This document shows, piece by piece, positions 47,214 to 55,485 of a stretch of 64,000 nucleotides of DNA. Position 1 is the stretch's first letter. Each line of letters starts with the position of its first letter. Made by a program: the position numbers and the translations under genes. The notes under the pieces were generated by a model. That model saw only the letters and a program-made list of their open reading frames with translations. It ran no database searches and was not told the DNA's origin. Source of the stretch: Streptomyces sp. NBC_00190 (GTDB lineage: Bacteria > Actinomycetota > Actinomycetes > Streptomycetales > Streptomycetaceae); NCBI RefSeq assembly GCF_036203305.1, contig NZ_CP108131.1, positions 2,914,001 to 2,978,000 on the forward strand, written 5' to 3'.

Positions 47214-47831
47214 TCAGGCCCCGGTGCCGCCGCCGCCCGGCACGTTGGACGCGGCCGAGATGATCTCGTCGATGAGGCCGTACTCCTTGGCCTCCTCGGA
47301 GGTGAACCAGCGGTCGCGGTCGCCGTCGCGGATGATCGCCTCGACGGACTGGCCCGAGTGGAACGCGGTGATCTCGGCCATGCGCTGCTTGGTGCGCAGC
47401 AGGTACTGGGCCTGGATCTTGATGTCGGACGCGGTGCCGCCGATGCCGGCGGAACCCTGGTGCATCAGGATGTCGGTGTTCGGCAGGGCGAAGCGCTTGC
47501 CCTTGGCGCCACCGGTGAGCAGGAACTGGCCCATGGAGGCCGCCATGCCCATACCGATGGTGACGACGTCGTTCGGGATGTACTGCATGGTGTCGTAGAC
47601 CGCCATGCCCGCCGTCACGGAGCCACCCGGGCTGTTGATGTACAGGTAGATGTCCTTCTCCGGTTCGGCGGCCAGGAGGAGGAGCTGCGCGGTGATCTTG
47701 TTGGCGATCTCGTCGTCGACCTGCTGGCCGAGGAAGATGATGCGCTCGCCGAGCAGCCGGTTGTAGACATGGTCGCCGAGGCCGCCACCGATGGACGGCT
47801 CACCCGCGGCGTAAGGCATCAGATTCGTCAC
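47214..47831 (-). CDS. clpP1: ATP-dependent Clp protease proteolytic subunit 1
   Basis: This 205-residue serine peptidase has catalytic S99 in [13 protein letters not shown] and H124 in ILMHQGSAG. It starts with GTG ([13 protein letters not shown]). Streptomyces clpP1 is activated by ClgR; a ClgR-like box lies about 170 bp upstream at 47997-48013. It is the first gene of the clpP1-clpP2 unit, and tig is upstream behind a strong terminator. Confidence 0.96.
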   Translation of the reverse strand: MTNLMPYAAGEPSIGGGLGDHVYNRLLGERIIFLGQQVDDEIANKITAQLLLLAAEPEKDIYLYINSPGGSVTAGMAVYDTMQYIPNDVVTIGMGMAASMGQFLLTGGAKGKRFALPNTDILMHQGSAGIGGTASDIKIQAQYLLRTKQRMAEITAFHSGQSVEAIIRDGDRDRWFTSEEAKEYGLIDEIISAASNVPGGGGTGA

Positions 47832-47996
47832 GTATCCACCTGCTCGTCTCCGACGGCCATGTGCCGTCTCAGCGTCTCGTTCTGGGGCGCGGTCCGGCCG
47901 GTGCGGACAAGTCCGCCGGCATCCGGGTACTCACGTGCCCTCGTATTCATGGACCCTAACGCGCAGGTCGGACAACGCCATCCCGCTTCCCGAACT

Positions 47997-48013
47997 GTTC
48001 GCTCGGAGCGCAA
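47997..48013 (-). promoter_or_regulatory. Candidate ClgR operator upstream of clpP1
   Basis: GTTCGCTCGGAGCGCAA matches the published ClgR pattern (GTTCGC followed, after a short spacer, by GCG) and is partly palindromic. It lies 166 nt upstream of the clpP1 GTG. A TAGGGT hexamer (47954-47959, minus strand) downstream of it could be the -10 element. Confidence 0.65.
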
Positions 48014-48040
48014 GCTCCCAGGGCCTTCCGGGGCCTGTGC

Positions 48041-48076
48041 AGAAGGGCCCGGACGCGGCTGCGTCCGGGCCCTTCT
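48041..48076 (-). terminator. Terminator of tig
   Basis: A perfect 16-bp stem (48041-48056 with 48061-48076) closes a GGCT tetraloop, 31 nt after the tig stop. Confidence 0.93.
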
Positions 48077-48107
48077 CGGCACTGCTCAGTGGGCTTGGCC
48101 CGGGGTG

Positions 48108-49496
48108 TTACTTGGCCTCTTCGGCCTTGTCCTCGGAGTCACCCTCGACGGCGGCCTCGACCGTCTCGACGGCCTGCTCCTCGTCCTCGTCGGAGAGGTC
48201 GACGACCTCACCGTTGGTGTCGACGACCTTGGAGGCCTCGACGACGACCGCGAGGGCCTTGCCGCGGGCGACCTCGCCGACCAGCATCGGGACCTGGCCA
48301 CCCTCGACCACGGCCTGGGCGAACTGGTCGGGGGACATGCCGGAGGAAGCGGCGCGGCGCATGAGGTGCTCGGTGAGCTCCTCCTGGTCGACGCCCAGCT
48401 TCTCCTTGTTGACCAGCGCGTCGAGGACGAACTGGGTCTTGATGCCCTTGATGGCCTGCTCGGAAGTCTCGGCGTCGAACTCCTCGACCGTCTTGCCCTG
48501 GAACTCCAGGTACTTCTCGATGGTCAGACCCATCTGGCCGAGCTGGTGGTGCTCCAGGTTGTGCTTGCGGGTCTGGACCTCGTCCGCGAGGAGCTTCTCG
48601 GGGATCGGCACCTCGACGAGCTCCAGCAGCTTCTCCAGGACGCGCTCCTGGGCCTGCGTGGCCTGGTCGTACTGCTTCATGTTCTCGAGGCGCTTGCGGC
48701 TGTCCGCCTTGAGGTCCTCGAGGGTGTCGAACTCGCTCGCCATCTGCGCGAACTCGTCGTCCAGCTCGGGAAGCTCACGGGCGGAGACCTTGGTGACCTT
48801 GACGGTGACCTCGGCGTCCTTGCCCTCGGCGGAGCCGCCCTTCAGCTGGGAGGTGAAGGTGGCCTCGCCACCGGCCTCCAGGCCCTTGACGGCCTCGTCG
48901 ATGCCTTCGAGCAGCTCGCCCGAGCCGATGGTGTAGGACACGTCGGAAGCGACGCCGTCCTCCAGCACCTCACCGTCGACCTTGGCCTCCAGGTCGATCG
49001 TGACGACGTCGCCGTCCTGGGCGGCGCGCTCGACGTCCTTGGTGGACGCGAAGCGGCCGCGCAGCTGCTCGACCGACTTCTCGATCTCCTCGTCGGAGAC
49101 CTCGATGGCGTCGACCTCGACCTCGATGCCGGAGTAGTCCGGGATCTCGATCTCGGGGCGGACGTCGACCTCGGCGGTGAAGGCCAGCAGCTCGCCGTCC
49201 TTCAGCTCCGTGATGTCGACCTCGGGCTGGCCCAGCGGGTTCAGGTCGGCCTCGTTGACCGCCTCGGTGTAGAACTTCGGGAGGGCGTCGTTGACGGCCT
49301 CCTCCAGCACCGCACCGCGGCCGAAGCGCTGGTCGATGACGCGGGCCGGGATCTTGCCCTTGCGGAAGCCCTTCACCGTGACCTGCTGGTTGATCTTCTT
49401 GTACGCCGCGTCGAGGCTGTCCTTGAGCTCCTCGAAGGGCACCTCAACAGTGAGCCGAACCCGAGTCGGGTTCAGGGTCTCCACGGCGCTCTTCAC
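48108..49496 (-). CDS. tig: Trigger factor (ribosome-bound chaperone / peptidyl-prolyl isomerase)
   Basis: This 462-residue protein has an N-terminal ribosome-binding domain with the signature [19 protein letters not shown]. The FKBP-type PPIase domain (about 155-245) contains [16 protein letters not shown] and [20 protein letters not shown]. The C-terminal helical arms end in an acidic tail ([15 protein letters not shown]). It starts with GTG. The standard actinobacterial order tig-clpP1-clpP2-clpX is preserved. Confidence 0.96.
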   Translation of the reverse strand: MKSAVETLNPTRVRLTVEVPFEELKDSLDAAYKKINQQVTVKGFRKGKIPARVIDQRFGRGAVLEEAVNDALPKFYTEAVNEADLNPLGQPEVDITELKDGELLAFTAEVDVRPEIEIPDYSGIEVEVDAIEVSDEEIEKSVEQLRGRFASTKDVERAAQDGDVVTIDLEAKVDGEVLEDGVASDVSYTIGSGELLEGIDEAVKGLEAGGEATFTSQLKGGSAEGKDAEVTVKVTKVSARELPELDDEFAQMASEFDTLEDLKADSRKRLENMKQYDQATQAQERVLEKLLELVEVPIPEKLLADEVQTRKHNLEHHQLGQMGLTIEKYLEFQGKTVEEFDAETSEQAIKGIKTQFVLDALVNKEKLGVDQEELTEHLMRRAASSGMSPDQFAQAVVEGGQVPMLVGEVARGKALAVVVEASKVVDTNGEVVDLSDEDEEQAVETVEAAVEGDSEDKAEEAK

Positions 49497-49684
49497 GGTT
49501 CGGTCTCCTTGTGGCTGACTGCTGGGGGTTCTGCCGTCACGCTGCGATTCAGCGGTTCAGCGGACTTCGGCCCGGTACATCAGACACACGGGCACGCAGC
49601 TTGCATAGTAACCGCAAGCGGCAATCAGCCCACAACGCGATCTTGTGGAGACCCCTTCTACGGACTCGGAGGGGACACTGCTGC

Positions 49685-49761
49685 TGGTCGGGGTGGCCGG
49701 ATTCGAACCGACGACCTTCCGCTCCCAAAGCGGACGCGCTACCAAGCTGCGCCACACCCCG
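49685..49761 (-). tRNA. tRNA-Pro (anticodon TGG)
   Basis: This 77-nt cloverleaf has a CGGGGTG acceptor arm pairing with CACCCCG. The D-loop is GGCGCAGCTTGGTAGCGC, the anticodon loop TTTGGGA and the T-loop GGTTCGAATCC. The discriminator A and a genome-encoded CCA lie at 49685-49687. It lies between tig and tRNA-Gly. Confidence 0.96.
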
Positions 49762-49929
49762 TCGGTGCGACACGTAGGGTACATGCCCGGAGACCCTCTG
49801 ATGCGCTGGGTTTCCCGACCGGTTTCCGGCAGGTCCTCGCCGCGGGCGCGAATGTGGTGTGCGTTCCCCTGGCTCGACCCGCTAGGATGCTGTCCGTGCA
49901 GCGGTCCCCGGACCTGCGGCGCGCGCGTT

Positions 49930-50000
49930 GCGGGCGTAGCTCAATGGTAGAGCCCTAGTCTTCCAAACTAGCTACGCGGGTTCGATTCCCGTCGCCCGCT
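49930..50000 (+). tRNA. tRNA-Gly (anticodon TCC)
   Basis: This 71-nt cloverleaf has the acceptor arm GCGGGCG/CGCCCGC, anticodon loop CTTCCAA and T-loop GGTTCGATTCC. CCA is not encoded. The last 18 nt plus the next 4 are repeated perfectly at 53761-53782, which makes this gene a likely integration site. Confidence 0.96.
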
Positions 50001-50083
50001 CTGAATGACGAAGGGCCAGGTCAGAGGACGTTTCCTCCGCCTGGCCCTCAGTCGTTCCCACGCGCCGTTCGGGCTCAGCGCGT
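49983..50083 (+). repeat. Left copy of tRNA-Gly 3'-end + terminator direct repeat (putative attL)
   Basis: The perfect 22-nt core (CGATTCCCGTCGCCCGCTCT plus GA, 49983-50004) covers the T-loop to 3' end of tRNA-Gly. It is followed by a hairpin and about 35 further nt that align, with small differences, to 53761-53858. The hairpin sequence GAAGGGCCAGGTCAGAGGA is identical in both copies. Confidence 0.75.
50012..50048. terminator. Hairpin after tRNA-Gly, also at 3' end of the FAD-oxidase gene
   Basis: AGGGCCAGG (50012-50020) pairs with CCTGGCCCT (50040-50048), and inner GAGGA with TCCTC. It can end the tRNA transcript and the convergent oxidase mRNA. Confidence 0.8.
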
Positions 50084-51667
50084 GCCGATCGCCTGCTGGT
50101 AGTCGAAGAAGCCGGTCGGGTCGTATTTCCTCTTCACGTCGACCAGACGGGGGTAGTTCGTGCCGTAGTAGGCCTCCCGCCAGTTCTTCAGCGTCGGATC
50201 CGGGAAGTTCTGGTACGCCTGTTCGGGGGCCTTGCCGGGGAAGATGTCGTCGTAGAACTGCTGGACCCAGCGGAGGTTGGCTTTGGCGACGCTGGGGAGG
50301 TCGTAGTCCGCCCACGAGGTCTCGGCGGCGAAGACGAAGAGGTCGTCTCGGTGTACGAACGCGGTCGCGTTCGGCGGTACCTGGTTGATCTCACCGCCGA
50401 GGGCGAACATCGCGAACCCGGCTCCGTCCTCGTTGCCGCTGCCGGGCCAGTCCAGCAGGCGCTCGGCTGCCGCGCTGACCTGCTGATCGGTCAAGAGAGT
50501 GCGGGAGTCCAGGATCGCCGATTTGGTGGCGAAGCGTTCGATCGGTGTGGTGGCGCTCAGCAGTACGCTCGCCTCACCGGGCGTGACCTGACGAACGGAC
50601 GCGCTGTTGCGGGCGCGTTCCTCGCTCGTGCCGATCTCGAGCAGCGGTTCGAGGATGGCCCGCAGTTCGCGGACAGTGCCGTAGAACTGGCCGATGGCGT
50701 TGACGTTGGCGTTCGCACGGATCTGCGCCTTGGTCCTCCCGTCGGTACCGATGCCCAGACGCAGATGGAACCGCCTGTCGCCCACGGTGTCCTGGGCGAT
50801 GCGCTGCGCGGCGGCGACCGCCGGCAGTACGGAGTCCAGGCTCCATCGGAGCTGGTAGAAGCCCACGGTGCCCTCGAACTGCTCGTACTGGAAGGTGAAC
50901 GAGGTGTGGACACCGAAGTTGTTGCCGGCTCCGCCGCGGCAGGCCCAGAACAGGTCGGGGTGCGCATCCTCGCTGGCATTGACCGTGCGTCCGTCGGCGA
51001 GGACGACGGTCGTGGAAACGAGCCGGTCGCAGGTCAGGCCGAACATCTTGTCGCTGAACCCGATACCGCCGCCGAGCACCAGCCCCGCGACCCCGACGCT
51101 GGGGCAGCGACCGGTCGGCACGAACATGCCGTCGTCCTCCAACAGCGGATGCAGGTCGCCATTGGTGACGCCGGCCCCTACGGTGATGGTACCGGCGTCG
51201 TGCACGACCCTCATCGGCCCGTAGGTCCGAGGGCGGGCTCGGCCCGGCGTCGGAGTGGAGACGATGCTCTTCATGCGGGCCATGTTCAGCAGCAGGCCCG
51301 TGGTGGTCGAATACCCGGCGTAGTTGTGTCCCAGCCCCGAGCGCGGCACGGCGGGCATCTCTACCGAGCGAGCCCAGCGGATCGCTTCGGACACGTCCTC
51401 GGCGGTCGCGCAGGCAACGATGCCGGCAGGCTGAATTCCGTCGTACCTGTGGTTGTACGGCAAGGCCAGCGACGGGTATACGGGGCCATGCGGCCGGTAG
51501 AGGGTGGCCCCGGGCGACAGCGCATCAGCCAGCCGCTTCCAGTCCCGGCCGTCGACCGCCCCTGCCGCCTGAGCTGACGCAGCCGCACTCTCCGGTGCCT
51601 GCAGCCCCAGCGCGCCGCCGATGCCGCCCAGCACACCCGCCCGCAGCACGTTCCGCCTGTCGATCAC
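50075..51667 (-). CDS. Secreted BBE-family FAD-linked oxidoreductase (bicovalent flavin)
   Basis: This 530-residue protein has an N-terminal export signal with twin-Arg character (MIDRRNVLRAGVLGGIGGAL). The FAD-binding PCMH domain follows, then the C-terminal berberine-bridge-like segment (YYGTNYPRLVDVKRKYDP). Both covalent flavin attachment residues of the bicovalent group are visible: H114 in GLGHNYAGYS and C188 in GRCPSVGVAGLVLGGGIGF. Such oxidases oxidise sugars or alkaloids and typically reduce O2 to H2O2. The gene lies inside the tRNA-flanked segment, next to a haloperoxidase-like gene. The substrate is unknown. Confidence 0.88.
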   Translation of the reverse strand: MIDRRNVLRAGVLGGIGGALGLQAPESAAASAQAAGAVDGRDWKRLADALSPGATLYRPHGPVYPSLALPYNHRYDGIQPAGIVACATAEDVSEAIRWARSVEMPAVPRSGLGHNYAGYSTTTGLLLNMARMKSIVSTPTPGRARPRTYGPMRVVHDAGTITVGAGVTNGDLHPLLEDDGMFVPTGRCPSVGVAGLVLGGGIGFSDKMFGLTCDRLVSTTVVLADGRTVNASEDAHPDLFWACRGGAGNNFGVHTSFTFQYEQFEGTVGFYQLRWSLDSVLPAVAAAQRIAQDTVGDRRFHLRLGIGTDGRTKAQIRANANVNAIGQFYGTVRELRAILEPLLEIGTSEERARNSASVRQVTPGEASVLLSATTPIERFATKSAILDSRTLLTDQQVSAAAERLLDWPGSGNEDGAGFAMFALGGEINQVPPNATAFVHRDDLFVFAAETSWADYDLPSVAKANLRWVQQFYDDIFPGKAPEQAYQNFPDPTLKNWREAYYGTNYPRLVDVKRKYDPTGFFDYQQAIGTR

Positions 51668-52098
51668 GACGACCTACCCTCACACAGCGGCCGCAGACTC
51701 CCCTGCGATGCCATCGGCCAGTCCATTGATCGTCGACCGGCGCCATCCCCGTCGAAGGCCCACTCGCCGGACCCGCCACACGAAAGGACGAGGGACGCAC
51801 TGCCAAACAGCTCAGACCCACGCCCAGGGCCGTTGCCCGCACGGCGCGGATCGCCTGGATGCGGCGCCTTCACCGCCGCTGCGAACGTGCCGTCAGCGCC
51901 TTCACCAGGTGGGCTGGACAAAGGCGTTGACGGCTTGTCGGGCATCCAGAGGATGAGTGGACCCGCGCGGTCAGGCTTCGAGCCGACGGGGGACGGCGCT
52001 CGGGCGCCGTCCCCCCGGGTCCGGGATGCGGTGGTCGAGGGTGATCATGCCGGCGCCGAGCAGTTCGGCGATCCGGGTGATCGAGCGGCCGGGCCGTT
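51668..52098 (-). other. Intergenic region inside the tRNA-flanked segment
   Basis: This 431-bp stretch has no convincing gene. It contains the terminator of the haloperoxidase-like gene (51988-52015). The minus strand of 52021-52098 reads as a short coding-like stretch (GRSITRIAELLGAGMITL, then DHRIPDPG) without a start or a recognised family; it may be a gene fragment. The remainder, directly upstream of the FAD oxidase, presumably holds its promoter, which could not be identified. Confidence 0.45.
51988..52015 (-). terminator. Terminator of the haloperoxidase-like gene
   Basis: A perfect 12-bp stem (51988-51999 GGGGGACGGCGC with 52004-52015) has a TCGG loop, 83 nt after the gene's stop. 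Confidence 0.88.
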
Positions 52099-53595
52099 TC
52101 ACCGGTGATCCGGACGGCCGTGATGTGTCGGCTGCAGCGCGTTGGCGAACACGTAGTCCGCGACGTTGGTACCGATCTCCCTCCCGTCCTCGGCGTCCCA
52201 GCGGAAGTGCGCGCCCAGCCAGAGTCGGCTGAACTCGCCCTCCTCGGCGACCTGGCTGAAGCTGTTCATCTGGCGGTACGCCACGAGGGTGTGCGGGTCC
52301 TCGGAGTGCGCGGTGAACGAGGCGTCGTCACGGTCGAAGAAGTGCTGCATCGCAGTTGCCCACGCAGCCGTGAAGTTGGCGTGCCCGGAGGTCCAGGCGG
52401 GGAAGCACGGGGTCCACGGTGTCCCCGAGCGGTCTGAGGTGAGGGGCTGCCAGTTCGCGTTCGCGCCGCCCGTCGCCTGGACCGCGGACACTGGGCGCCA
52501 CTCATTGATCGGGGAGTCGAGCTTGCTGTCCCAGGCCGCGATCCCGGCATCCGCCAACGACAGCGCCGACAGCGCGAACAAGTGGGTGGTCTCGTACGTG
52601 TCGAGCTTGAACTTCTTGGCGACGGTCCCGGTCAGCTCGAGCAGTTGCCCCGGGGGGTGGTAGGTGCCGTTCAGGTCGTGGTCCCAGAACCAGCCGACGA
52701 CGGTCTGATCGTAGGTGCGCTCGGTGGAGTCGACGGCACCGACCCGTCGCACCTCGTCGACCTGGCGCGCGTACTCCGGGCTGGCCAGCATTTCGTCGTA
52801 GGACGTGAAGCCCCGCAGGGTCGGAGGCCGGAACTGCGAGCCGGAGCGGAGCACGAACGGCTTCACCTTGCCCCAGTTCGGGGTCACCGCGTCGCTCGGC
52901 TCCTTGCAGGCGCCTTCGTCAGGCGTCGCCTCTTCGCCCGTCGGCCGCCAGGCTCCAGGGGTGGTGGTGTCACCGTCGTAGACATCCGGGTTGTCCGAGC
53001 CGTCGTCCGCCCGGGCTCTGTTGATCTGCCTCACCACGCGGTCGACCACGAGGCGGTCGAGGGGGTCGTAGGAGTGGGGGGAGCGGCCGGTCCGGGCCTC
53101 GTACCGGGCGTCGATGTAGGCCTGATCGCCCGGGTACAGCTCGGAAATCATTCGGTACGCCGTGCGGTCGATCAGCCGCTCTTCTTCGTTCGGATGCGGC
53201 CGCGACGATCTGTCGGCGTACTTCACCGGCTTGCTGAGGTACGGCTGGTACTTCAGCGTTCCGTACGTGTATTGATAGGCGCTCTCGGCGTTGTAGATCG
53301 CCGCGAAGACCATCGCCCCGGACCGGGAGAGTTTGCCGGGCGAGGCGTCCGAGCCCCGCGCATTGCGGAACGTCTGCAGCAGGACCTTGTTCCAGTACTG
53401 CGTCGGATCGTCCTCGTGCCGTGCCACGGCGGCGGCCTGCGGCGCACCGGCCGCCACCGGACTCAGCCCGGCGAGCAGGGCACCGGCCACGACGGCGGCC
53501 CGTAGCCGTCCCAGGCGCCTGCCGCCTCGGTACTTCAGGCGTGGGAGCACAGGCTCCGTGGACGACCGACGGCCATGATCGCGTTCGAGGGGCAC
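52099..53595 (-). CDS. Secreted vanadium-dependent haloperoxidase / PAP2-superfamily protein
   Basis: This 498-residue protein has an N-terminal signal (RRLGRLRAAVVAGALLAGL, cleavage around PQAAA). It is a helical protein with the vanadate or phosphate site of the PAP2/haloperoxidase superfamily: K358 and R367 in DSKLDSPINEWRP, S403-G-H405 in WTSGHANFTAAW, and R457 with H463 in RLWLGAHFRWDAEDG. The R-to-H spacing of six equals that of the fungal vanadium chloroperoxidase. The K-to-R spacing is two residues longer. The GTG at 53595 is chosen for its AAGGAAAGCC ribosome site. It could be a haloperoxidase or a phosphatase; gene context with an H2O2-forming oxidase favours the former. Confidence 0.85.
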   Translation of the reverse strand: MPLERDHGRRSSTEPVLPRLKYRGGRRLGRLRAAVVAGALLAGLSPVAAGAPQAAAVARHEDDPTQYWNKVLLQTFRNARGSDASPGKLSRSGAMVFAAIYNAESAYQYTYGTLKYQPYLSKPVKYADRSSRPHPNEEERLIDRTAYRMISELYPGDQAYIDARYEARTGRSPHSYDPLDRLVVDRVVRQINRARADDGSDNPDVYDGDTTTPGAWRPTGEEATPDEGACKEPSDAVTPNWGKVKPFVLRSGSQFRPPTLRGFTSYDEMLASPEYARQVDEVRRVGAVDSTERTYDQTVVGWFWDHDLNGTYHPPGQLLELTGTVAKKFKLDTYETTHLFALSALSLADAGIAAWDSKLDSPINEWRPVSAVQATGGANANWQPLTSDRSGTPWTPCFPAWTSGHANFTAAWATAMQHFFDRDDASFTAHSEDPHTLVAYRQMNSFSQVAEEGEFSRLWLGAHFRWDAEDGREIGTNVADYVFANALQPTHHGRPDHR

Positions 53596-53633
53596 GGCTT
53601 TCCTTTCGACGTCGCTGATCAGCAACGGCAGGG

Positions 53634-53644
53634 TAATGTCGGAT
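53634..53644 (-). promoter_or_regulatory. Shared 11-bp motif upstream of haloperoxidase-like gene
   Basis: TAATGTCGGAT (plus-strand reading) lies 39 nt upstream of the GTG start. The same 11-mer lies upstream of the beta-helix gene (55175-55185). It may be an operator or promoter element. Confidence 0.4.
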
Positions 53645-53760
53645 ATGCCGCGAATAAGGTGACCCACGCCGATCTATAGATGCTCTTACATTCATTCGGA
53701 GTCATGCGGAATTGACCATATGGACGTGATCGACAGCCAGTCGAGCTGTGACGGCCCAGG

Positions 53761-53858
53761 CGATTCCCGTCGCCCGCTCTGAGTACTGAAGGGCCAGGTC
53801 AGAGGAGAATTCCTCAGCCTGGCCCTTCGTCATTCCCGTACGAGCCCGCTCAGCGCGT
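53761..53858 (+). repeat. Right copy of tRNA-Gly 3'-end + terminator direct repeat (putative attR)
   Basis: The 22-nt core 53761-53782 is identical to the tRNA-Gly end at 49983-50004. It is followed by an equivalent hairpin and ends with CTCAGCGCGT in both copies. Upstream of the core there is no remainder of a tRNA, so this is not a second functional gene. Confidence 0.75.
53788..53828. terminator. Hairpin in the right tRNA-derived repeat
   Basis: GAAGGGCCAGG (53788-53798) pairs perfectly with CCTGGCCCTTC (53818-53828), with inner stem GAGGA/TCCTC. It lies 39 nt after the stop of the beta-helix gene, for which it can act as terminator. Confidence 0.82.
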
Positions 53859-53867
53859 CGGCGCTCT

Positions 53868-55106
53868 TCAGACGCAGCCGGGTACGGTGCTGGGGCTACC
53901 ACAGTTGTTGGGCTGGTTGCCGGCGACGAGACTGGCCACCCGCGTCACCGTGCCGCTGGCGTTGAAGATGCCGCCACCGTCCGCACCCGTTCCCAGCGCC
54001 CGGTTGTTGGTCACCGGGCTGCTGGTGAGAGCCACCGTGCCGGAGGACGTGTTGAAGATGCCGCCACCGCGGGAGTTCGTGCCGTTGGCGGTGTTTCCGG
54101 TGACCGGGCTGCTGGTGAGCTGCACCGCGCCGGAAATGTTGAAGACGCCGCCGCCCTGTGCGTTGTTACCGGTGGTGGTGTTGCCCGTGACCAGGCTTCC
54201 GTTCAGCTTCAAGGTTCCGGCTTGCGCGATGCCGCCGCCCTGCGCGTTGTTGCCGGTGACGTCGTTGCCGGTGACCGGGGTGCTGTTCAGCGTGACCGCC
54301 GTGCCGACGGCGGCGGCGATCCCGCCGGCCAGGGAGGTTGCGTGGTTGCCGGTGATCCTGCTTCCGTTGACGGTCGCCGTGCCGGAACCTCCGAACGGGC
54401 TGACGAATACGGCTCCGCCGGCCCCCGCCGTGTTGTTGGAGAGCGTGCTCCAGTTGACGCTCACCGTGCCGTTGTCGTTGTCGACGGCCCCACCAAAGGT
54501 GTCGGCGATGTTGGCGGTGAGCCTGGTGCTGTTCAGCGTCAGTGCGGGACCGGCGCCATTGAGCCAGATGGCACCGCCCCGGCCGTTGCCGAGGCTGGAG
54601 GACGCGTGACCGTTGCTGAGGGTCAGGGCATTGAGAGTGAGGTTTCCATTGGGGCCGTCGATTTCGAAGAAACGGAAATTGGCCGCGGTTACGGCTCGGG
54701 TGATGGTGTCGCCCACTCCGTTGATCGTGACGTTGCTCGTGATGACCGGCAGTCCGTTGTCGTCGTTGGGTGGTGTGGCGTCGGCAAGGGTGTAGGTGCA
54801 GCCGGGTCTGAGGTTGACCGTGCCGCCCACTGTGGCGACAGCGCCGATCGCGGCTTGCAGGTCGCTCTCGCTGCAGCTGGTCACGTTCACGATCAGCGCC
54901 CGGCCGGCGGCACGGGTGGTTCTGCCTTCCTCGGCGGAGGGAATGCCGAGCATCGGGCTGGCAGGCGCCGCGGCCGGCTGCGACACGCCGAGTAGGTCCG
55001 GACCCGGCGTGTCAGCTTGTGCGGTAGCGGGCGGCGTGACGACGCCGAAAGCGGCGAGGGTGAGTCCCATGAAAATGGGGGCGGTACGAGAGATGCTCAG
55101 ACGCAT
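53868..55106 (-). CDS. Secreted right-handed beta-helix protein with Pmp-like repeats
   Basis: This 412-residue protein has a signal peptide (MRLSISRTAPIFMGLTLAAF, cleavage around TAQA). A linker is followed by about 280 residues of beta-helix rungs. Repeats read GGGIFN, GGAVDN, GGGIAQ alternating with LTSSPVTGN or TLNSTRLTAN, similar to polymorphic outer-membrane-protein repeats. Four Cys lie near the ends (TSCSE, RPGCTY, NNCGSP, PGCV) and may cap the helix. The ATG at 55106 has GAAGGAGCCCCG upstream. It could be a carbohydrate-binding or lyase-like surface protein; no catalytic residues were identified. Confidence 0.82.
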   Translation of the reverse strand: MRLSISRTAPIFMGLTLAAFGVVTPPATAQADTPGPDLLGVSQPAAAPASPMLGIPSAEEGRTTRAAGRALIVNVTSCSESDLQAAIGAVATVGGTVNLRPGCTYTLADATPPNDDNGLPVITSNVTINGVGDTITRAVTAANFRFFEIDGPNGNLTLNALTLSNGHASSSLGNGRGGAIWLNGAGPALTLNSTRLTANIADTFGGAVDNDNGTVSVNWSTLSNNTAGAGGAVFVSPFGGSGTATVNGSRITGNHATSLAGGIAAAVGTAVTLNSTPVTGNDVTGNNAQGGGIAQAGTLKLNGSLVTGNTTTGNNAQGGGVFNISGAVQLTSSPVTGNTANGTNSRGGGIFNTSSGTVALTSSPVTNNRALGTGADGGGIFNASGTVTRVASLVAGNQPNNCGSPSTVPGCV

Positions 55107-55485
55107 CGGGGCTCCTTCGGGCGGATCGCGCATGTCGTTCCGGAAAGCAATACCGAAACATCAACAGAAATAATTAATGTCGGATTAATTAGCGGGAAGA
55201 CAACACGCCCAGCTACGACCAGAATTCAGCCGAGAGGCCCTCGCCTGAATGGCCGCCGGTGACGCGGAGGTGTCCTTGCTCTCGCGCTCTGTCGGCGGAG
55301 GTGCGCAAACCGCCGACGCAGATACCCCCGGGGGCCCCAGCGGGCCGCGTCCCCCGCGCGTCCTGGCGGGAGGTCATCGGCGGGGCGGATCGGAGGACGA
55401 TTCCCCGATCCGGCCCTGAGGCGTTTTCAGGTCTTTGCAGGGTTTTCGATTGACGCCGCGCGCGTTCGCCGGTGTACTCCCACGC
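55107..55485. other. AT-rich intergenic region with palindrome between divergent genes
   Basis: This 379-bp stretch has no convincing gene. The part 55140-55200 is markedly AT-rich compared with the genome and contains the palindrome at 55171-55191. The rest is GC-rich and featureless by eye. It separates the beta-helix gene (minus) from the SLATT-like gene (plus), so both promoters should be here. Confidence 0.55.
55171..55191 (-). promoter_or_regulatory. AT-rich palindrome upstream of the beta-helix gene (operator candidate)
   Basis: TAATTAAT (55171-55178) and ATTAATTA (55184-55191) form a perfect inverted repeat around GTCGG, 65 nt upstream of the gene start. A 16-bp all-AT palindrome is very improbable in DNA of this composition. 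It contains the 11-mer TAATGTCGGAT shared with the haloperoxidase upstream region. Confidence 0.55.

Noticed and set aside
51668..52098. Short open frames between the FAD oxidase and the haloperoxidase-like gene
   Set aside because: None has a ribosome site plus a recognisable protein pattern; one GRSITRIAELLGAGM stretch looks coding-like but is too short to call.
53740..53790. A second tRNA-Gly gene
   Set aside because: Only the last 18 nt of the tRNA are present; the acceptor 5' strand, D-arm and anticodon arm are missing.
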